Shown piece by piece: positions 61,888 through 64,000 of a DNA stretch of 64,000 nucleotides. Made by a program: the position numbers and the translations under genes. Numbering within the stretch: the stretch's first letter is position 1; each line of letters begins with the position of its first letter. Source of the stretch: Crocinitomicaceae bacterium (GTDB lineage: Bacteria > Bacteroidota > Bacteroidia > Flavobacteriales_D > Crocinitomicaceae); contig JAHEMJ010000015.1 in assembly GCA_024643725.1 (NCBI GenBank), forward strand, positions 62,001 through 126,000. The letters are read 5' to 3'. The notes under the pieces are model-generated. The model was given only the letters and a program-made list of their open reading frames with translations, had not been told where the DNA came from and did not search any database.

Positions 61888-63006
61888 TTATTTCTCTATT
61901 GCTATTAATTCTACTTCGAATACAAGCGGCATGTATGCTTTAATCGTAGGCGATGGTGAGCTTGGTCCGTATGCCAATTCCTGAGGAATGTAAAAACGGT
62001 ATTTAGAACCCACTTTCATGAGCTGAACTCCTTCCGTCCAACCTTTAATTACTTGATCTAATCCAAAAGTAATCGGCTCTCCACGATCTACAGAACTATC
62101 AAAAACAACTCCCTCTGGCGTTGTTCCATGGTAATGAACTTTTACTTTGGATGTTGCCGTTGGATGCTCTCCTTTCCCTTCTTTCAATACTTCATATTGC
62201 AATCCACTTGCCGTTACTTTAATTCCTGGTTTCTTCGCGTTTTTAGCTAAAAACTCTTCACCAATCTGCTTGTATGCTAAATTATTCTGCTCTTCTGCGG
62301 CTTGTGCTAATTGTTGTTTTTGTTGGAAGTACGAACTTAAAATAGCATTTCCGGGATCAGAGCACATAGGCGCACTTTTCATCATCGCATCTTGAAGACC
62401 TTTGATCAACATATTGATGTTCGCCTCACTGAAATCTTTGGTAATACTTGATCCAATGTTCATTCCAACTAAATAACTAACTGAATCTAATTTCGTTAGT
62501 TGAGAATCAACTTTAGTTATTGCAACATCTCGTTTATCTTCTTTAAAATTATAAGAAGAATTTACACCATTTATAATTGTCAGACTGCCCTTTTCCAGTT
62601 GGATTTTTCCCAGTTTTTCAATTATTGTCTGTCCAAGTAATAATGGCGCTTCTCCATTATGAACAATTGATGCTTCAATGTTGTAAAGCTTCAAGCCTCC
62701 AAATTCTACTTCCTTAATATTTATTTTTGTGCCTTCGCTAACATCCCCATTGGCAATGCTGTAATAAACTGATTCACCAATATCTTCCGGTTTTAAATAG
62801 CCATTTTTCAGCATAAACATTGCCTCTGTAAGAGAAATGGAAACATCTGAAGCGCCAGTATCAAAAATAAACTTCAATGGTAGGCCATTTATTTTACATG
62901 GCACATAATATACGCCATTTTCTTTTGTCATCTTAATGTTAATCTGTCCAAAAAAATCTGTCCAAAAAAACAACATAAACGTAAATGTAATAAACTTTAA
63001 ATTCAT
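61888..63006 (-). CDS. Retroviral-type aspartic protease fused to FKBP isomerase
   Basis: A 372-residue exported protein (signal peptide about 1-20). Residues about 22-140 match clan AA retropepsin-like domains: [13 protein letters not shown] with catalytic D49-T50-G51, and the flap/C-terminal [12 protein letters not shown]. Residues about 165-255 resemble the FKBP N-terminal dimerisation domain, and 265-372 an FKBP domain ([41 protein letters not shown]). The N-terminal half is visibly more AT-rich than its neighbours. It lies between nadK (11 nt) and the cyclophilin-FKBP gene (1 nt). One DTG per chain means it needs a dimer to be active. Confidence 0.88.
   Translation of the reverse strand: MNLKFITFTFMLFFWTDFFGQINIKMTKENGVYYVPCKINGLPLKFIFDTGASDVSISLTEAMFMLKNGYLKPEDIGESVYYSIANGDVSEGTKINIKEVEFGGLKLYNIEASIVHNGEAPLLLGQTIIEKLGKIQLEKGSLTIINGVNSSYNFKEDKRDVAITKVDSQLTKLDSVSYLVGMNIGSSITKDFSEANINMLIKGLQDAMMKSAPMCSDPGNAILSSYFQQKQQLAQAAEEQNNLAYKQIGEEFLAKNAKKPGIKVTASGLQYEVLKEGKGEHPTATSKVKVHYHGTTPEGVVFDSSVDRGEPITFGLDQVIKGWTEGVQLMKVGSKYRFYIPQELAYGPSSPSPTIKAYMPLVFEVELIAIEK
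62942..62969. repeat. 14-bp tandem direct repeat in the signal peptide of the protease-FKBP gene
   Basis: The unit TCTGTCCAAAAAAA occurs twice in a row near 62943-62970. On the coding strand the two copies are read in different frames (FFWTD, then FFGQ). Confidence 0.6.
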
Positions 63007-63017
63007 TTTTTTTCTTT

Positions 63018-63896
63018 TTAATTACGGGTATCAATTCCCCAAAGCATTTTATTTCGAATTGTATCGAGGAAATTATTATCCTCAAATTTAACAACATTAA
63101 TCATAAATTCAGCCTTTGTCACAATGACTTCTTCCCCTTGTTTGATTTGCTTCGACACTCCATCCAAGCTCAACAAATAACTTCGATCGCGACCTTCAAC
63201 ACTCAAGGAAATCGGCATGTGATCTGGCACAACAACTGGACGCACATTCAAATTATGCGGAGCAATTGGGGTGAGGATATGCACTTGACAACCAGGTGTT
63301 ATGATGGGTCCACCGCAACTAAGACTATAAGCAGTTGAACCAGTTGGTGTAGCCACAATTAATCCATCCGCCCAATAGGAATTCAAGAATTTCTTATCCA
63401 AATACGCGTGTACGGTGACCATGGAGGAGGTATCTTTTTTCTGCAAAGTCAGTTCATTCAATGCGAAATTTTCTTCACCAAATAAATCATCCGCAGTCGA
63501 TACACGCAAAAGTGAACGTCGTTGAAATTCAAATTGCTTATCTCTTACTTGTGCCAATTTATCATAAATATGATCCTTGGAAATATTGGAAAGGAATCCC
63601 AATCTTCCGGTATTAATTCCCATGATAGGCACGCCAGAATCACGGATGTATGAAACCGCTTTCAAAAAGGTCCCATCCCCTCCAAGGCTAATCAACAAAT
63701 CAAAACCAGAATGAAAGTCTTTGTGATCTTGAAAAGTCTCATAACTGGTGGAAATTCCAGCTTTGGAAATCAATTGATCTTTCAAATCAGCTTCCAAAAT
63801 AGCTTTCCACCCAAAATCTTCGATGTGCTTGATGACCTCTGTAAAAAAGGCACTTGTTTGCTTATTTATCTTTCTACCGTAGATTGCTACTCTCAT
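63018..63896 (-). CDS. nadK: NAD kinase
   Basis: A 292-residue cytoplasmic kinase converting NAD to NADP. The GGDGTFLKA motif (72-80), the FALNELTL (NE) motif and DGLIVATPTGSTAYSLSCGG are present. It lies 1 nt after the stop of the upstream partial gene and 11 nt before the protease-FKBP gene, so the four genes likely form one operon. Confidence 0.96.
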   Translation of the reverse strand: MRVAIYGRKINKQTSAFFTEVIKHIEDFGWKAILEADLKDQLISKAGISTSYETFQDHKDFHSGFDLLISLGGDGTFLKAVSYIRDSGVPIMGINTGRLGFLSNISKDHIYDKLAQVRDKQFEFQRRSLLRVSTADDLFGEENFALNELTLQKKDTSSMVTVHAYLDKKFLNSYWADGLIVATPTGSTAYSLSCGGPIITPGCQVHILTPIAPHNLNVRPVVVPDHMPISLSVEGRDRSYLLSLDGVSKQIKQGEEVIVTKAEFMINVVKFEDNNFLDTIRNKMLWGIDTRN

Positions 63897-63897
63897 G

Positions 63898-64000
63898 TTA
63901 CAACTTTAAGTACTGCATTAATGTGTCGTATCTCCACTGCATATCTTCATCCCCGTGTCCATTTTGGAAAGACGCTTTCACATGGTAGTCATAACGTTCA
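63898..64000 (-). CDS. 3' end of a gene running off the window (possibly CBS-domain protein)
   Basis: An open frame enters from the right edge and ends with TAA at 63898-63900. The visible 33 residues (ERYDYHVKASFQ to RYDTLMQYLKL) look like a genuine C terminus. Flavobacteria often have a CBS-domain gene directly upstream of nadK with a similar RYD-LM-YL ending; that identity is a guess. Spacing to nadK is 1 nt. Confidence 0.6.
   Translation of the reverse strand, partial: ERYDYHVKASFQNGHGDEDMQWRYDTLMQYLKL

Noticed and set aside
1-64000. CRISPR arrays, prophage or secondary-metabolite cluster
   Set aside because: No regularly spaced repeats, phage structural genes or megasynthase genes were seen.

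Overview
The window looks like ordinary chromosomal DNA of a Bacteroidota, most likely a flavobacterium of the Fluviicola/Crocinitomicaceae kind (genus-level guess, low confidence). Supporting signs are type IX secretion (T9SS) sorting tails, a PorE-like T9SS lipoprotein, an LpxC-FabZ fusion, SusC-class TonB architecture, the near absence of Shine-Dalgarno sites, and many -7 elements of the form TAnnTTTG just ahead of start codons. No prophage, insertion sequence, CRISPR array or rRNA operon is visible. Genes are packed tightly, with many 1-40 nt overlaps.

Layout. 0.1-8 kb: a T9SS-secreted Asp-box protein, lipoyl synthase, an acyltransferase, and peptidoglycan genes (ddl, a PBP4-type carboxypeptidase). 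8-18.5 kb: rfbC, uvrA, thioredoxin, then lpxD-lpxC/fabZ-lpxA-rlmD-like-cinA in one run. 18.5-21.9 kb: a TonB-dependent receptor preceded by a T9SS-secreted PCMD protein. 22-26 kb: queE, porE-like, UbiA-type prenyltransferase and maf. 26-33.3 kb (minus): OmpA-type protein, hemE, ung, Asp-box protein, M61 peptidase, purT. 33.4-43.3 kb (plus): VTC/DUF4956 pair, then lpxK, purine phosphorylase, gatB, two TlpA paralogues, lpxH, tsaE, alanine dehydrogenase and an orphan HsdR-N nuclease domain.

43.3-45.1 kb (minus): four small genes including an OmpH-like lipoprotein and a SiaC-type protein. 45.1-50.3 kb: an RRM protein, cca, a pRiA4b-like acidic protein, a methyltransferase, an FKBP lipoprotein and sucD. 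50.3-53.4 kb (minus): a porin, rpsT, two identical tRNA-Glu genes and an unknown gene. 53.5-60.8 kb: lipid kinase, a DinB-like protein, a 53-codon membrane ORF, DUF1295/thioesterase/MscS (minus), ribD, EamA, DUF4159 and a T9SS cargo. 60.8-64 kb (minus): a cyclophilin-FKBP fusion, an aspartic protease-FKBP fusion, nadK and the 3' end of another gene.

The functional theme is envelope biogenesis: lipid A (lpxD, lpxC/fabZ, lpxA, lpxK, lpxH), peptidoglycan, periplasmic folding and redox, and T9SS cargo and machinery. The most unusual items are the aspartic protease-FKBP fusion, the run of promoters placed so close to ATG that leaderless mRNAs are predicted, a terminator embedded in a convergent coding sequence, and an RlmD-like enzyme without the usual Fe-S cysteines.
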